The notes: generated by a model not told the origin, from the sequence alone. 64,000 nt of DNA from Streptomyces purpureus (GCF_014648195.1 NZ_BMQQ01000005.1:184012-248011), one strand, 5' to 3'. Shown: positions 16,705-25,648, numbered from the stretch's first letter. Numbers and translations are program-made.

Positions 16705-17955
16705 CTACCGGCGCACCTGAATCAGCGCGTGCGTGCCGCTGGTACGCCACGCAGCGCCAGACCGTTCGAGGGCGTCCAGCGTTCCTTGCTCCAGGCCGAC
16801 GATGACGTCCGACTTCAGTGTCCGAAGCGCCGCGACCGCCCCCGGGAAGTACACGGTGAGGTCGGCGAAGGGCGTCGTTGCGTCCCACAACCGGTCGCCC
16901 ACCAAGCGGCGGTAGTTGAGGTCACCCTTCAGGATGGTGAGCGTGGCGCCCGCGAACTCCTCCCGAAGATCGTCGGGCATCTCTTCGTACGGCAGCGGGG
17001 CGCAGAAGAACGGGTGGGTGCGGACCTCCAGGCTTCCCGCCCCCATGGCCTTCCACAGTCGGCCGCCGATCCGGCCGGCTTCGCCGGACGCCTCGGTGAG
17101 GCGGCGGAGGCAGTCCACCACGTCCGCCGTCATCGCGTCGGAGACGTAATACGGGTAGGGCTTGACGTGAAGCACGACCCGCTCAACATGGCGCCGTTCG
17201 AGGAGGTGATCGATGAGGATCAGGTCCGGGATCACCTCTCGCCCCGCGTTGTCCGTCACCACGGCGACGGTGGAGGACGCTCCGGCAGGCAGGAGCTGCC
17301 ACAGCGTGGCGCTGTCGTCGGCGACCAGCGCCGAGGACGCGGCCTCACCATCCGCCGACTCCTCCGCCGCAACGCGGAAGCCGAGGTCCGCGCGGTTGCC
17401 CCAGAGCGACGCGTGCAGCAGAGCCGTAGCCCGCTCTTCGGCCGGCACGTCGGCGAGGGCGTCGAGGGCCCGCAGCTCCTCCTCCACCGCCTCGCCTCGC
17501 AGTTCGGCTTGCTTGAACGGCGCGAAGGGGTCTACTCCGCGCCACGGCCCGGTACCGAAGTACCCGACCGCACCGAGAAGGCGGCAGTAGAAGTAGCTCT
17601 CCGCCCACAAGAACGGCGCGTCGTACCAAGACCGCCCGAAGTACCCCCGACCCCAGTCCGCCCAACGCTCGAAGTCGTGGTCTTCGAGGGCCAGGGGCTC
17701 GACGACGCCGTTGGTGATCTCGTCCAGCAGGGCGTCGAGGGCCTCGTGCTGTCGGCGGCCGTACGGGAAGGCGTCTCGAACCTGCCGGATGAGGGCAGGG
17801 TGGCGCTTGGCCAGCACACCCCAGGCGAACGAGCCGGGCTCGCTACCCAGGACGACCGGAGCACCAGCTGGGCCGGCGTCGCGAACGGCCTCTGCGCCCG
17901 AGACACGGGAGGTCTTCTCTGTCATGGTGTCCAGGCCCTTTCGCATGTCGCTCAC
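16705..17955 (-). CDS. DUF89/ARMT1-family damage-control phosphatase-like protein
   Basis: Protein of about 416 aa with the DUF89 (ARMT1) signature: an N-terminal helical region with RWADWGRGYFGRSWYDAP and AESYFYCRLLGAVGYFGTG; VAVVTDNAGREVIPDLILID, containing the metal-binding Asp-Asn; and LTILKGDLNYRRLVGDRLWD near the C-terminus. The family comprises metal-dependent phosphatases acting on phosphometabolites; some members were described as protein carboxyl methyltransferases. Key motif residues are present. Start uncertain: GTG 17955, ATG 17946 or ATG 17925 are all in frame. Confidence 0.82.
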   Translation of the reverse strand: MSDMRKGLDTMTEKTSRVSGAEAVRDAGPAGAPVVLGSEPGSFAWGVLAKRHPALIRQVRDAFPYGRRQHEALDALLDEITNGVVEPLALEDHDFERWADWGRGYFGRSWYDAPFLWAESYFYCRLLGAVGYFGTGPWRGVDPFAPFKQAELRGEAVEEELRALDALADVPAEERATALLHASLWGNRADLGFRVAAEESADGEAASSALVADDSATLWQLLPAGASSTVAVVTDNAGREVIPDLILIDHLLERRHVERVVLHVKPYPYYVSDAMTADVVDCLRRLTEASGEAGRIGGRLWKAMGAGSLEVRTHPFFCAPLPYEEMPDDLREEFAGATLTILKGDLNYRRLVGDRLWDATTPFADLTVYFPGAVAALRTLKSDVIVGLEQGTLDALERSGAAWRTSGTHALIQVRR

Positions 17956-17985
17956 GTGGCCATGATCCCGGGGGGATGCTCGCTG

Positions 17986-18432
17986 TCAGTCCAGCCCGCC
18001 GGTGGCTTCGAGGTGAGCGAGGAAGGTGGCCACGAGGCGTGGACGGGGGACGTGGGGGACGAGCGCGTCGGGCAGGTCGGCTTCCAGGCCCCACTCCGTG
18101 TTGAAGGTGATGCTGCTGCCGTCCGGGACGACGCTGCCCCACAGCCACCGGACGAACTCCGCTGCGGCATGGGCCGTGCAGTCCTCGACGGCGATGCCTT
18201 CCGGGGACAGCTTGGCCATGCCCTCCAGCTCCTCCTCGCCGACCGTGATGCCGAAGTGCATGACGGACCCGCGAACGGGGCCTTCGTCCCCCGCGTCAAT
18301 ACGGACGAACGTATCCGTCTCCCGCTCGCGCAGCTTGGCCTCGATCCCCTCGTAGGTCAGGCCCCATGTGGAACCCTCGGCAGGGCCGAAGACGTACATG
18401 GTGCGGAGTTCGGCCAGTTCGGACGCGTCCAC
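17986..18432 (-). CDS. Putative immunity protein of the adjacent toxin
   Basis: Encodes 148 aa from GTG 18432, which has AGGAG with 7-nt spacing; an in-frame ATG at 18447 lacks a ribosome-binding site. The protein is acidic and soluble (TMYVFGPAEGSTWGLTYEGI, MHFGITVGEEELEGMAKLS, TFNTEWGLEADLPDALVP). I recognise no family. It lies directly after the toxin gene on the same strand, the usual place for the cognate immunity gene of a polymorphic toxin. That is the only basis for the call. Confidence 0.6.
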   Translation of the reverse strand: MDASELAELRTMYVFGPAEGSTWGLTYEGIEAKLRERETDTFVRIDAGDEGPVRGSVMHFGITVGEEELEGMAKLSPEGIAVEDCTAHAAAEFVRWLWGSVVPDGSSITFNTEWGLEADLPDALVPHVPRPRLVATFLAHLEATGGLD

Positions 18433-18463
18433 GCGCTCGCTCCTCATCGTGTGCTGCCATTGG

Positions 18464-20005
18464 TCAGGGTACGTATCGGGCGTAGCCCTTGACGCCGTAG
18501 GCGGCCATCATCACGCGCCAGTAGGCCACGGAATCGGCGTTGTTGGTGACCGTCTCCACGCCCCGCATTTCCTTGTTGCGCGGGTCGTTGAGAGCGGCGT
18601 TGTACTTCGTGAGCTCCTTGCGGTCCTTGTCGTAGAGGAAGTCCTTCTTGGCGGACTGGTGGTTCGCGCGGAGTTCGTCGAGCGAGCGGTAGCACGGCTT
18701 GTTCGGGTTGTTGACGTACTTGGCCTCGATCGCCATGCCGTCGCGGTCACGGAAGCCGTCGACCATCAGGGTGCTGTTGGCGCTGATGCCGAGCGGGATG
18801 GGGACCTCGTACTCGGGGTATCCGGCGACCCGCTTCTGGTAGGCGACCTCTGCGGGCTTCCCGCCGGACACGTCTCCGGCCCGCAGAGAGTTCAACCAGG
18901 TCTGGAAGTTCTGCTGCTCAGGGGCAGTAAGGGGTGGGAAGCGCGGGTCCGGCGGCGTCGGCGGGGCCATCGGCTGGACGCGAGGTCCGTTCGGCGGGCG
19001 GTAGCCCACTGGGACCAGGAGGGGCACCCGGATCAGCGGCGCGAGGAAGGGCGGCAGGGACGGAACGGGCAGGAAGCCGCCCCCGTCCGGCTGCGGCATG
19101 GGGACCTTGGCCTGCGAGCTGTCGAGCGCCGGCGGGATGTTCCCCAGGCGCGCGATGCGCATGTCGCCGGTGACGAGCTCGTGCAGCCCTCCGTCATGTC
19201 CCTCGCCACCGAACTGCGGTCGTTCCCAGATGGCGAGCGGCTCGCCGAAGAGGGGGCTTTCCTCATCCGGGATCTTCTTCAGCGCCGTTTCGATGTGATC
19301 CGCGTACGCGTCGCAGGCGTGGGCGATCATCCGGCAGGCGGACGGTAGATTCGCCATCAGGGTCTCGTCCTCGCCGACCTCGGAGGGAGGCGGAGTCTTG
19401 CCGACGAACACGGTGAAGAAGGTCTGGACGGCTGCGGCGGTCTCGCCGAGCTGCTGGGCGGTCGCGATGCGCCAGGCGCTGTCGGAGTCCCAGTACGCGT
19501 CGTCCAGGATGCCCGCCGCCGAACGCCAGGCGTTGGCCGTCTTGCGGAGCTTGTCCCGCTGGCCGTGAAAGCGCGAGCTGAGCAGGTACTGGTCGGTCCA
19601 GCTCGTCTCGCCGACGACCTCGGGAAGTTCCTCGGCTTTGTGGCTGGCCCGCGGATTGCAGTCCGGCCTCGACGGCTGCGCCCCGATGTCCGGCGCCACG
19701 CTCTGGCCGAGCAGGGACGCGGCGATCGCGCTCTCCTGCTTGAGAAAGTCCTCGGTGGCCTTCAGCATGGCGCCCGCACCGTTCGCCATCACCTGGTGAG
19801 CGAGGCCAGCCGCCTCGAAGACGGTCTTCACGGCCGGCTTGTACACGGCGGCGAAGGCTCGGCCGGCATTGTCGTCACCCGCCATCCCGCCATGAGCGCT
19901 GAGCTCCGTGAACAGCAGACCCAGCATGTCGTAGATCAGGTCCCGCAGCCGCACCATGGACCACGAAGCGTTGACGTAGTTCCCGGCCTTGTGTTGAAGA
20001 TTCAA
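18464..20005 (-). CDS. Polymorphic toxin with restriction-endonuclease-fold C-terminal domain
   Basis: Protein of 513 aa. The N-terminal 250 residues are helical (SWSMVRLRDLIYDMLGLLF), resembling WXG100/ESX-type export segments. A proline-rich linker follows (about 270-350). The C-terminal 150 residues form a PD-(D/E)xK-type toxin domain: STLMVDGFRDRDGMAIEAKY carries the catalytic Asp and ExK, and the tail ends YWRVMMAAYGVKGYARYVP, which I recognise from 'restriction endonuclease fold toxin-2' proteins. It starts with TTG overlapping the stop of the ATP-binding gene (TTGA), so translation is probably coupled. Expected role: nuclease toxin in interbacterial competition. Confidence 0.8.
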   Translation of the reverse strand: MNLQHKAGNYVNASWSMVRLRDLIYDMLGLLFTELSAHGGMAGDDNAGRAFAAVYKPAVKTVFEAAGLAHQVMANGAGAMLKATEDFLKQESAIAASLLGQSVAPDIGAQPSRPDCNPRASHKAEELPEVVGETSWTDQYLLSSRFHGQRDKLRKTANAWRSAAGILDDAYWDSDSAWRIATAQQLGETAAAVQTFFTVFVGKTPPPSEVGEDETLMANLPSACRMIAHACDAYADHIETALKKIPDEESPLFGEPLAIWERPQFGGEGHDGGLHELVTGDMRIARLGNIPPALDSSQAKVPMPQPDGGGFLPVPSLPPFLAPLIRVPLLVPVGYRPPNGPRVQPMAPPTPPDPRFPPLTAPEQQNFQTWLNSLRAGDVSGGKPAEVAYQKRVAGYPEYEVPIPLGISANSTLMVDGFRDRDGMAIEAKYVNNPNKPCYRSLDELRANHQSAKKDFLYDKDRKELTKYNAALNDPRNKEMRGVETVTNNADSVAYWRVMMAAYGVKGYARYVP

Positions 20006-20685
20006 GACTCCCCCGTGCCCTCGGCCACCAGGCTGTTCGATGGACCGTACACGTTGGCGAGGGGAGGAGCTCCGCCGCACCGGGCACGTGGAGCATCTGT
20101 GGCCGATTCCTGCCGGCGGCGGGCTTGACCGCTGCCATCGTGGGCTTCTGATGCGCTGTCAAGCCGCCGGAGCGACTCATTCCCGAAACGCGATGCCCGA
20201 GTGCCGTCAGCGTCACTCCCGTCGGACGGGTCTGGCAACGCTTGGGCCAGCACGATCCAGGCGGCCTTGGCGCCACGTTCCGTGACGTGGAACCCCCACT
20301 GCCCCTGGGCCAGCTCGTTCACGATGCGCAGGCCCCGTCCACGCTCAACGAGCAACCCGCTCGCTCCCTCGGCCGGTTCGGTGTCCGGCGCGGGCGTGGC
20401 ACCGAGGTAGAGGCCCGTGGGGAGCAGAGGATCCCCGTCATGGATCTCGCAGATGTACCTCCCGGCGGCCGAGCGGACGTGTACCTCGTACGGGCCGCAC
20501 GCGTGCTCGTGCGCGTTCGCCACGAGCTCCGAGATGGCCAGGACGCCGTCACTGATGACGTCCCCGGACAGGCCCAGGTCCTTGAGGACACGTCGCAGAA
20601 CCGCGCGGGCTTCGCCGGTCGGGTTGGGAGTGCGGTCGGTCCAGCGGTACACGAGGCCGAGAGCGGCGGATGGCGCGCTGATCAT
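20002..20685 (-). CDS. ATP-binding protein (HATPase_c_2, RsbW/anti-sigma-like)
   Basis: From ATG 20685 (AGGAGGT 9 nt upstream) it encodes 227 aa. The Bergerat-fold ATPase domain has ISELVANAHEHACGPYEVHV (N-box), then ICEIHDGDPLLP and GRGLRIVNELAQGQWGFHVT (G-boxes), as in Streptomyces RsbW-like serine kinases/anti-sigma factors. The last 60 residues are disordered. Its stop overlaps the TTG of the downstream toxin gene, so its translation probably sets toxin translation. The frame continues upstream to 20871 but without a good start. Confidence 0.82.
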   Translation of the reverse strand: MISAPSAALGLVYRWTDRTPNPTGEARAVLRRVLKDLGLSGDVISDGVLAISELVANAHEHACGPYEVHVRSAAGRYICEIHDGDPLLPTGLYLGATPAPDTEPAEGASGLLVERGRGLRIVNELAQGQWGFHVTERGAKAAWIVLAQALPDPSDGSDADGTRASRFGNESLRRLDSASEAHDGSGQARRRQESATDAPRARCGGAPPLANVYGPSNSLVAEGTGES

Positions 20686-20898
20686 CGGGCGACGGACCTC
20701 CTGTGGGTGACAGCGATGGCCTCCTCCCGGGGCTGCGATGTGGTCGCGGAACTGCGGCGCGTACGCCGCTGAGAGGCGTACGGCAGCGGGGATCACCCTG
20801 GCTTCGGGCGCGCGGCCCCGGGAGGATCGTGGCTCAGGCACCAGCCACGAGGCCGGTCGCGAGTCACACACTCAACGATGGATGCCGGTGTCCCTGAT

Positions 20899-20918
20899 GC
20901 TCATGGGCGTTTATGAGC
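20899..20918. promoter_or_regulatory. Operator-like dyad GCTCAT-N8-ATGAGC
   Basis: Perfect 6-bp inverted repeat with an 8-nt spacer in the divergent promoter region between the ATP-binding gene (start 20685, minus) and the nucleotidyltransferase (start 21012, plus). Its reverse complement shares 16 of 20 positions, including GCTCATAAAC, with the element at 24783-24800 upstream of the XRE regulator and biosynthetic operon. A common regulator is plausible. Confidence 0.45.
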
Positions 20919-21011
20919 GCGGGGACGGGCGGGCAACACGGCGCTCCAGCGAGCCGTCGACCCGCCGCCGGCCTTCGCCTTCGCCCGTCTGGTCACTGGG
21001 AGTATGGGCGG

Positions 21012-21635
21012 GTGAGTGCTGACGTGTTGGGACGCTGGGTGCCGGATCGTCCCGAGGATGTGGCTGCGGTCTTCGCCAAGGCGGTCTTCCCGTGGTGGAT
21101 CGCCGGTGGGTACGCGATCGAACTCGCGGTCGGCCGCGAGCTGCGCGCGCACGGCGATCTCGACGTCCTCGTCCTCCGGCGTGACCAAGCCCGCGTACAA
21201 GATCTCCTGGCCGACTGGGACCTGTACGTGGCGGATCCGCCCGGCCAGGGGGAGTTGCGACCGTGGCGTCCTGGAGAGGTCCTTCGGCCGCCGCTGCACG
21301 ACATCTGGTGCCGCCGCACGCCGGAGGCACCTTGGTCGGTGCAGCTCATGCTGGACGAGTCCGAGGGCACCCAGTGGGTCTCGCGGCGCACCCCGGAGAT
21401 CCGGCTCCCGATCGACCGGCTCGGGCGGACGAGCGAGACGGGTATCCCGTATCTCGCGCCCGAGGTGCAGCTCTTCTACAAGGCGAAGGCGACCCGGGAC
21501 AAGGACGAGACCGACTTCGAAGCGGTGCTGCCGCTGCTCGAGGCTCCGGCACGCGCCTGGCTGGCGGACGCGATCAAGGTGATCGCACCCACTCACCACT
21601 GGCTCCGTCGGCTCCTACCGGTCAGCCGAACGTGA
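21012..21635 (+). CDS. Aminoglycoside-type nucleotidyltransferase-like protein
   Basis: Protein of 207 aa resembling the aminoglycoside/lincosamide nucleotidyltransferase-like group: FPWWIAGGYAIELAVGRELR, then HGDLDVLVLRRDQ with the metal-binding DxD, ELRPWRPGEVL, HDIWCRRTPEAPWSVQLML, and a C-terminal IPYLAPEVQLFYKAKATRDK with DETDFEAVLPLL. GTG 21012 has GGGAG 9 nt upstream. Resistance function is not implied; many such proteins have unknown substrates. It converges on the PPC gene with a 14-bp overlap. Confidence 0.75.
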   Translation: MSADVLGRWVPDRPEDVAAVFAKAVFPWWIAGGYAIELAVGRELRAHGDLDVLVLRRDQARVQDLLADWDLYVADPPGQGELRPWRPGEVLRPPLHDIWCRRTPEAPWSVQLMLDESEGTQWVSRRTPEIRLPIDRLGRTSETGIPYLAPEVQLFYKAKATRDKDETDFEAVLPLLEAPARAWLADAIKVIAPTHHWLRRLLPVSRT

Positions 21636-22080
21636 GCAGCGGGACGTCGTAGAGGTCGGGGTCCCGGGGCCGGGTCATCGTGGGCGACGTGACCTCCACG
21701 ATCAGCAGCTCGCTGAGGAACTGGACCTTGGCGCTGAGGAGATGGCTCGTGCGGCCGTCGGCCGACTGGGCCTTGAGGCCGGCGGAGACATGGATGTGCG
21801 GGAGTATCCCGCCGGTGGCGGGATCGTGGGCAAGGGTGCCCGCGCCGAACGCCTCGACGTTGGTGACGTACGTCTTCGCCCAGACCGGGGCGTCCGGGTC
21901 GGCGAGCTTCTCGCAGGCGCCCACGATCTCGGCCTCCGCGAAGGCCCCGATGAACGAGGGGATGTAGCCCTGTCGTACACCGTTGTCCCGGCAGAAGGTG
22001 GACAGCGCCTCGAAGAAGTCCTCTCCGTGGTCGAACGTAACGCCGAAGGTACGGCCGACGGTCAGCTCGTGAGCACGCAT
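21622..22080 (-). CDS. PPC-domain (DUF296) protein
   Basis: Protein of 152 aa that is almost entirely a PPC/DUF296 domain: LTVGRTFGVTFDHGEDFFEA at the start, GYIPSFIGAFAEAEIVGAC, then LPHIHVSAGLKAQSADGRTS and a final strand LLIVEVTSP. Bacterial PPC proteins form trimers and the histidine cluster may bind metal; in plants the domain accompanies AT-hooks. No AT-hook is seen here. The ATG at 22080 lies 27 bp after the asparaginase gene, so co-transcription is likely. Confidence 0.8.
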   Translation of the reverse strand: MRAHELTVGRTFGVTFDHGEDFFEALSTFCRDNGVRQGYIPSFIGAFAEAEIVGACEKLADPDAPVWAKTYVTNVEAFGAGTLAHDPATGGILPHIHVSAGLKAQSADGRTSHLLSAKVQFLSELLIVEVTSPTMTRPRDPDLYDVPLLTFG

Positions 22081-22107
22081 GTGCGGGTGTCTCCTGATGA
22101 CGTGGGA

Positions 22108-23109
22108 TCAGCGGGCGGAGGCGCTGGTGAAGGTCTCGCGGACGACCGCCCCGTCGGCGCCTCGGGTGAGCAGGGCATGCAGCAGGAGCCGTGCCTGGTA
22201 CGGGCCGAGGTCTCCGGCGCCGATGAGCCCGCGGCCGAGAAGGTCCTTCTCGGAGCCGGGGAAGCCGTACGTGTCGGACAGGACCGGGCCGTTGCCGATG
22301 CGGGAGGCGAGGACCACGGGGATGCGGGACGCGAGCTTGGTGAGCCCTTCGACGAGGCGCTCCGGGACGTGGCCGACGCCGAAGGCCGCGACAACGAGTC
22401 CGTCGCAGTTGCCGTCCCACAGGTCGAGCAGGGCGCCGTCGTCGCCGAGGGTGACGGTGTAGAGCCCGACGCGCGCCTCACGGTCGGGGGCACCTACCAG
22501 CGGTCCACGGGACGGCAGACCGCCCACCATCCGCACCCGGTTCTCCGCGATCCGCGCGATCGGGCCGCACGCTGGTGAGGTGAAGGCAGCGGGGCTGGTG
22601 GTGTGGGACTTGCGGACGGTCCGGGCCGAGTGGATCTCGTCGCCGAGTACGACGAGGCAACCGGCGCCGCCGAGTCCGGGATCGGCGGCGGCCAGGACGG
22701 CGGCGTGGAGGTTGGCCGGACCGTCAGCGCCGGGCAGGGTGGGGTTGCGCATCGCGCCGGTGACGACGACCGGCTGCTCGTGGCCGTGGTAGAGGTCGAG
22801 GAGGAAGGCGGTCTCCTCGATGGTGTCTGTGCCCTGGGTGATGACGACGCCGTCGATGTCACCGGCCTCCAGCTCCGCCGTGATCGCGGCCGACAGCGCG
22901 GTGAGGTCCTCGAAGGTCAGGGAGGCGCCGGGCAGACGCCGGAAGTCCCGCACCTTGAGGCCGATGCCGCTCGTCGCCAGAGCGGGTACCGCGGCGAGGA
23001 GTTCGTGGGCCGAGAGCGCGGGTACGACGCCTCCGGTGGTGGGATCGGTGGTCATGGCGATCGTGCCGCCGAGGGAGAAGACCGCCACGTTCCTGACCGA
23101 CTCCGTCAT
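22108..23109 (-). CDS. L-asparaginase
   Basis: Protein of 333 aa with the asparaginase/glutaminase signatures FSLGGTIAMTTDPTTGGVVP (first catalytic Thr) and DGVVITQGTDTIEETAFLLD (second Thr-Asp pair), plus VVTGAMRNPTLPGADGPANL and GCLVVLGDEIHSARTVRKSH. It hydrolyses asparagine to aspartate and ammonia. No signal peptide is seen, so it is likely cytoplasmic. ATG 23109 is preceded by GGGGAG; the frame is open upstream but without a ribosome-binding site. It is followed by the PPC gene on the same strand. Confidence 0.9.
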   Translation of the reverse strand: MTESVRNVAVFSLGGTIAMTTDPTTGGVVPALSAHELLAAVPALATSGIGLKVRDFRRLPGASLTFEDLTALSAAITAELEAGDIDGVVITQGTDTIEETAFLLDLYHGHEQPVVVTGAMRNPTLPGADGPANLHAAVLAAADPGLGGAGCLVVLGDEIHSARTVRKSHTTSPAAFTSPACGPIARIAENRVRMVGGLPSRGPLVGAPDREARVGLYTVTLGDDGALLDLWDGNCDGLVVAAFGVGHVPERLVEGLTKLASRIPVVLASRIGNGPVLSDTYGFPGSEKDLLGRGLIGAGDLGPYQARLLLHALLTRGADGAVVRETFTSASAR

Positions 23110-23168
23110 ATCCCCTGCTCCCCTGTCCGGACGCCGCCGAGCGCGGCCTCGCGAGTGGTTCACGCAGG

Positions 23169-24731
23169 CTATCGGGTCGGCGCCGTACGGGTACACGGAA
23201 TGATCACCAGCTGTTCAGCCACGAACCGGCAGGCGGCCTCCAGCCCTTCGAGGCCCAGCAGCCGGCTGCGCGGCCGGGCCAGCCGCTCCGTGCCGACGGC
23301 CGACAACTGTGCGCACCGGCGTCCGAGCCAGGAGGCGTCGAGACCGAGGTACTCCGCCGTTGCCGCGAGGCGCTGTCCGGCCTGCTCGGCCGCCGTAGCC
23401 GAGTGGTGGCTGACGTGGCCGGTCACGTCGGCGAACGTCCGCAAAGCCCCCGGCCGCGCGGTGACCGCGAGGTGGGACGCCCCCTCGGTCCGTACCCATG
23501 AGGCGATGACAGCTCGGCGCCCGTGGGAGAGGACGAAACCGTCGGTGTGTGCGAAGCTTCCGTCGTCCGTCACCCAGGTACGGATACCGAAGGACTCCAT
23601 GAGCGCGATGGCGAGGAACATCAGGACGCGCTCGTACGCCGGCGAGGAGGCGACCGCCGTCTCGGGGACGCAGAACCCCCGGCCGCTGGTACCGCCTGGA
23701 CGCCGGGGCGCCATTCGTTCGAGGTAGCGGTACTTGTGCCGGAAGAACAGCCAGGTGGCGGCCTCCTCACCGCGCTGTTCCCTGGTCCAGAAGACGGGTG
23801 CGTCGCCCAGGTGGTCACGGTGGCCCAGGATGTACCGGGCTGCGGTCTCCGAGCCGATCAGCATCGTGGACACTTCGGTCAGGCCGCGGTCGGAGGCGAG
23901 CGGCGAGCCTGGGGAAGCGGCGAGCGAAGCCAGCGAGGTGTGTAGGGCCTGGTCGTCGCCGAGCAGGGCCGCCTCGAATCCCGACATGGCCCACAGGATG
24001 CCGTAAGTCAGGTCGTCCAGTTCGTACGCGGCGGGGATGTCGACCGGGTCGGAGGCGGTGCCGCGTACGTCGCTCGGCCTGGCGTCGGTGACGAACTGCC
24101 GGACCGCCCCGTCCACCGTGCGGTTCGCGACGACGAGCGCGCGCATCGGCATGGTGCGCCAGGCGTCCAGCTCCGGGCGGGAGTCAAGTCGCAGGCTGTC
24201 CCCGATGAAGGAGGCTGCGGGAAGGGTCAGCACGGGAATCGCCGTCGTCGGGACGGACCGACCGGCGGGTAACAGAAGCTGGCCTGGGCCTTCGGGCAGC
24301 GCCACGTACCCACGGGCTCCGGTGTCCGCCGTTCCCCGGCGGCCCGTGGCGTCCGGGATGTGCGGATCGGCCGTGGGCAGGAGCCCGAGCAGTTCCTCCG
24401 GAACTCCCAGTGCATCGGTCCACTGGACGAACTGCCGGCGGTCGCGGATCTGTTTGAGCCCTCGCTCCAGTCTACTGACCTCGGCCTGGTCGATGCTGAC
24501 CATCCGCGCCACGCCCGCCTGGGATAGGCCGGTGTGCTTCCTGAACAGCTTGACGACGGTGCCGAGTTCCCATGCGGCCACGGCACGCCGGACCGTCGGA
24601 TCACGCCAGAAGGCCGGGTCGGCCCGTCGGGCAGCCGGCCCGTCCTGGCACGAGGCGCATCGGGTACCGGCGTTGAAGCGACTGAGAAGGGCACCGCAGC
24701 GCGTACACCGCCGCTGTCCGCTGTCGACCAT
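23169..24731 (-). CDS. XRE-type regulator with N-terminal zinc ribbon
   Basis: Protein of about 520 aa. It begins with a zinc ribbon (RRCTRCGALLSRF, RCASCQDG), then an XRE helix-turn-helix (LGTVVKLFRKHTGLSQAGVA, IDQAEVSRLERGLKQIRDR). About 370 residues with no clear TPRs follow, likely a sensory region (LDDLTYGILWAMSGFEAALL, WTREQRGEEAATWLFFRHKY). It is divergent from the biosynthetic operon at 24887 and is its obvious candidate regulator. ATG 24731 has GGGAG 10 nt upstream; ATG 24740 is the alternative. Confidence 0.8.
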   Translation of the reverse strand: MVDSGQRRCTRCGALLSRFNAGTRCASCQDGPAARRADPAFWRDPTVRRAVAAWELGTVVKLFRKHTGLSQAGVARMVSIDQAEVSRLERGLKQIRDRRQFVQWTDALGVPEELLGLLPTADPHIPDATGRRGTADTGARGYVALPEGPGQLLLPAGRSVPTTAIPVLTLPAASFIGDSLRLDSRPELDAWRTMPMRALVVANRTVDGAVRQFVTDARPSDVRGTASDPVDIPAAYELDDLTYGILWAMSGFEAALLGDDQALHTSLASLAASPGSPLASDRGLTEVSTMLIGSETAARYILGHRDHLGDAPVFWTREQRGEEAATWLFFRHKYRYLERMAPRRPGGTSGRGFCVPETAVASSPAYERVLMFLAIALMESFGIRTWVTDDGSFAHTDGFVLSHGRRAVIASWVRTEGASHLAVTARPGALRTFADVTGHVSHHSATAAEQAGQRLAATAEYLGLDASWLGRRCAQLSAVGTERLARPRSRLLGLEGLEAACRFVAEQLVIIPCTRTAPTR

Positions 24732-24782
24732 GGTCGGCATTCTCCCTCGCCCTGCGACGCCCGGACACGTTCCGCTGGTGGG

Positions 24783-24800
24783 GCTCATAAACACTCATAG
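24783..24800. promoter_or_regulatory. Operator-like element GCTCATAAACACTCATAG
   Basis: Located in the 155-bp divergent region between the XRE regulator and the biosynthetic operon. It contains CTCATA twice, 10 bp apart, roughly one helical turn, and shares GCTCATAAAC and several further positions with the complement of 20899-20918. Position and repetition suggest a regulator binding site, perhaps autoregulatory. Confidence 0.45.
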
Positions 24801-24886
24801 GCGTGGGCCTTCGTGGCGGCCATCGTGGTGGAGCACCACCGACCGGAGCCGCGTGCCGCGACTCCCCGGACGTGAGGATCCGACCT

Positions 24887-25648
24887 GTGACCTCCTTGAC
24901 CCTGCCGCCCCGGCCCCCCGGTTCGCCGCCGCTGGCCGATGCCTGGCAGACGCTGGCGGACGGCCTGCTGACCCAGCGGCTCCATCTCCATCTCGACGAA
25001 TGGCGGGCTGCCGTCGCCGAGGAGAAGGCGTTGCCGGACGTGCCGGGCGCCGATGTCTCCGTGCTGGCCCAGCGCCCGTCCCTGCTGGCGGCAGGCGACG
25101 AGTCCGCGATGGCGTTGTTGGAGGACGCCGGGCTCGGCTTCTGGTGGCAGCTGCCCCGGCAGCACGGAACGGAGTCGCGGAACCAACGCGGGGCACTTCA
25201 CCGCGCCGCCGACACCGCTGCCCAGAGCATCCTCGCAGAGCAGTCCGGGGCGGCATGGTCCAACGCCGTGGCCTCCGCCAGCGCCGCCGCCGCGTGGTGG
25301 GTGGGCTTCTTCGCGGTGATCCGCCACCGCGGGGTGCACCACATCACGCTGGAGCCGCACCCGGGCCCGCTCCACGAGCAGGCACTGGGCACCGCGGTGA
25401 GCGTCGTGGCCCACGGCATGGCCACGCGGGTGCTGGAGGCGGCGCTGCGTGACTCCGACGATGACCCGGCCCTCCGCGCCGCGTACTGCCGGGCCATCGA
25501 GGCCGGCATCTGCGCCGAGCCCGAGCTGCCCCGCCTCATCGACGAGTTGGCGGAGCTCCGGCTTGTGGACCTGGTGTCCACCACGGCCCGTTGGCGTGGT
25601 CGCTTCACCAAGTACGCCGGCGGCACGGGGGCGGGGCAGGTCGAATGA
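24887..25648 (+). CDS. Hypothetical protein, first gene of the biosynthetic operon
   Basis: From GTG 24887 (GAGGA 8 nt upstream) it encodes 253 aa, mostly alpha-helical. Features include LLTQRLHLHLDEWRAAVAEE, ALLEDAGLGFWWQLPRQHG, an Ala-rich segment ending AWWVGFFAVIRHRGVHH, and ALGTAVSVVAHGMATRVLEA. No known motif; not clearly a membrane protein. Its stop overlaps the ATG of the dTMP-kinase-like gene (ATGA at 25645), so it is coupled to the pathway and may be a pathway-specific enzyme or scaffold. Confidence 0.7.
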   Translation: MTSLTLPPRPPGSPPLADAWQTLADGLLTQRLHLHLDEWRAAVAEEKALPDVPGADVSVLAQRPSLLAAGDESAMALLEDAGLGFWWQLPRQHGTESRNQRGALHRAADTAAQSILAEQSGAAWSNAVASASAAAAWWVGFFAVIRHRGVHHITLEPHPGPLHEQALGTAVSVVAHGMATRVLEAALRDSDDDPALRAAYCRAIEAGICAEPELPRLIDELAELRLVDLVSTTARWRGRFTKYAGGTGAGQVE

